NCBI GenBank assembly: GCA_029063275.1
Contig: JAIDOO010000188.1
Coordinates: forward strand, 1-5,521
Length of the DNA: 5,521 nucleotides
Direction: 5' to 3'
Origin: Clostridia bacterium
Lineage (GTDB): Bacteria > Bacillota > Clostridia > Christensenellales > Borkfalkiaceae
Below are positions 5,431 through 5,521 of the stretch, in pieces; the stretch's first letter is position 1, and every line of letters begins with the position of its first letter. Below the pieces are notes generated by a model that saw only the letters and a list, made by a program, of their open reading frames with translations, ran no database searches and was not told where the DNA came from. The translations under genes were made by a program, and so were the position numbers.

Positions 5431-5521
5431 ATCTTTTAAAGGGCGTAAGTGCGACATCAGATATTTAATTGCGGCACTTATAACATTTTTATGCTCTATT
5501 ATATGTGGCATAGTACTATAT
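5420..5521 (+). CDS. N-terminus of a membrane protein, possibly SpoIIM-like (3' end outside window)
   Basis: Thirty-four codons remain open to the window edge. The first 14 residues are basic (MRNLSFKGRKCDIR), followed by a hydrophobic stretch from about residue 15 to 34 (LIAALITFLCSIICGIVLY) that reads as a first transmembrane helix with its N-terminus in the cytoplasm. This is not Spo0A, the usual neighbour after spoIVB, because a receiver domain would start with a short soluble strand and acidic residues. A helix ending in GIVLY and a sigma-E-like promoter would suit SpoIIM, the sigma-E-controlled membrane protein of the mother cell, but 34 residues cannot settle this. ATG 5420 is the only good in-frame start (TTG 5414 is the alternative); there is no Shine-Dalgarno upstream. 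Treat the product as an unidentified membrane protein. Confidence 0.6.
   Translation, partial: MRNLSFKGRKCDIRYLIAALITFLCSIICGIVLY

Noticed and set aside
5449..5521. GTG 5449 preceded by AAAGGG as the start of the last gene in another frame
   Set aside because: The resulting peptide is rich in His, Tyr, Asn and Trp with no clear pattern, while the frame from ATG 5420 gives a basic N-terminus and a clean transmembrane helix.

Overview
This window looks like chromosomal core sequence from an endospore-forming member of the Bacillota, most likely Clostridia. The evidence is moderately AT-rich DNA, tight same-strand gene packing, and the gene order dxs - tlyA - NAD kinase - argR - recN - spoIVB, a neighbourhood well known from spore-forming Firmicutes. 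Divergent signature residues in TlyA, a short SpoIVB and the lack of spo0A right after spoIVB suggest a lineage some distance from Bacillus and the classical Clostridium species. I cannot name it from sequence alone. No mobile element, CRISPR array, tRNA or rRNA is visible.

Layout, all on the + strand. (1) Bases 1-1321: the 3' end of dxs (isoprenoid precursor synthesis) overlaps tlyA (S4-domain RNA 2'-O-methyltransferase family) by 14 bases. The unit closes with a hairpin plus T-run that encloses the tlyA stop codon. (2) Bases 1324-4340: a sigma-A-type promoter candidate lies just before a GTG-started NAD kinase gene, followed by argR (abutting) and recN (1-base overlap). A textbook rho-independent terminator ends this unit. 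(3) Bases 4341-5430: spoIVB stands alone. It encodes the forespore serine peptidase that triggers the sigma-K checkpoint, and its His/Asp/Ser residues are intact. (4) Bases 5386-5521: a perfect 14-bp hairpin, a sigma-E-like promoter and the start codon of a truncated membrane-protein gene are overlaid on each other.

The first two units are housekeeping: isoprenoids, RNA modification, NADP supply, arginine regulation and recombination repair. The last two look sporulation-linked. The most interesting signals are regulatory. The three genes that begin transcription units in view have no Shine-Dalgarno sequence, and each has a -10-like element only 5-7 bases before its start codon, which suggests leaderless or nearly leaderless mRNAs. 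The last gene's start codon is also buried in a hairpin that would form only in read-through RNA from spoIVB. I see no wholly new gene system here; the coding content is an established neighbourhood.
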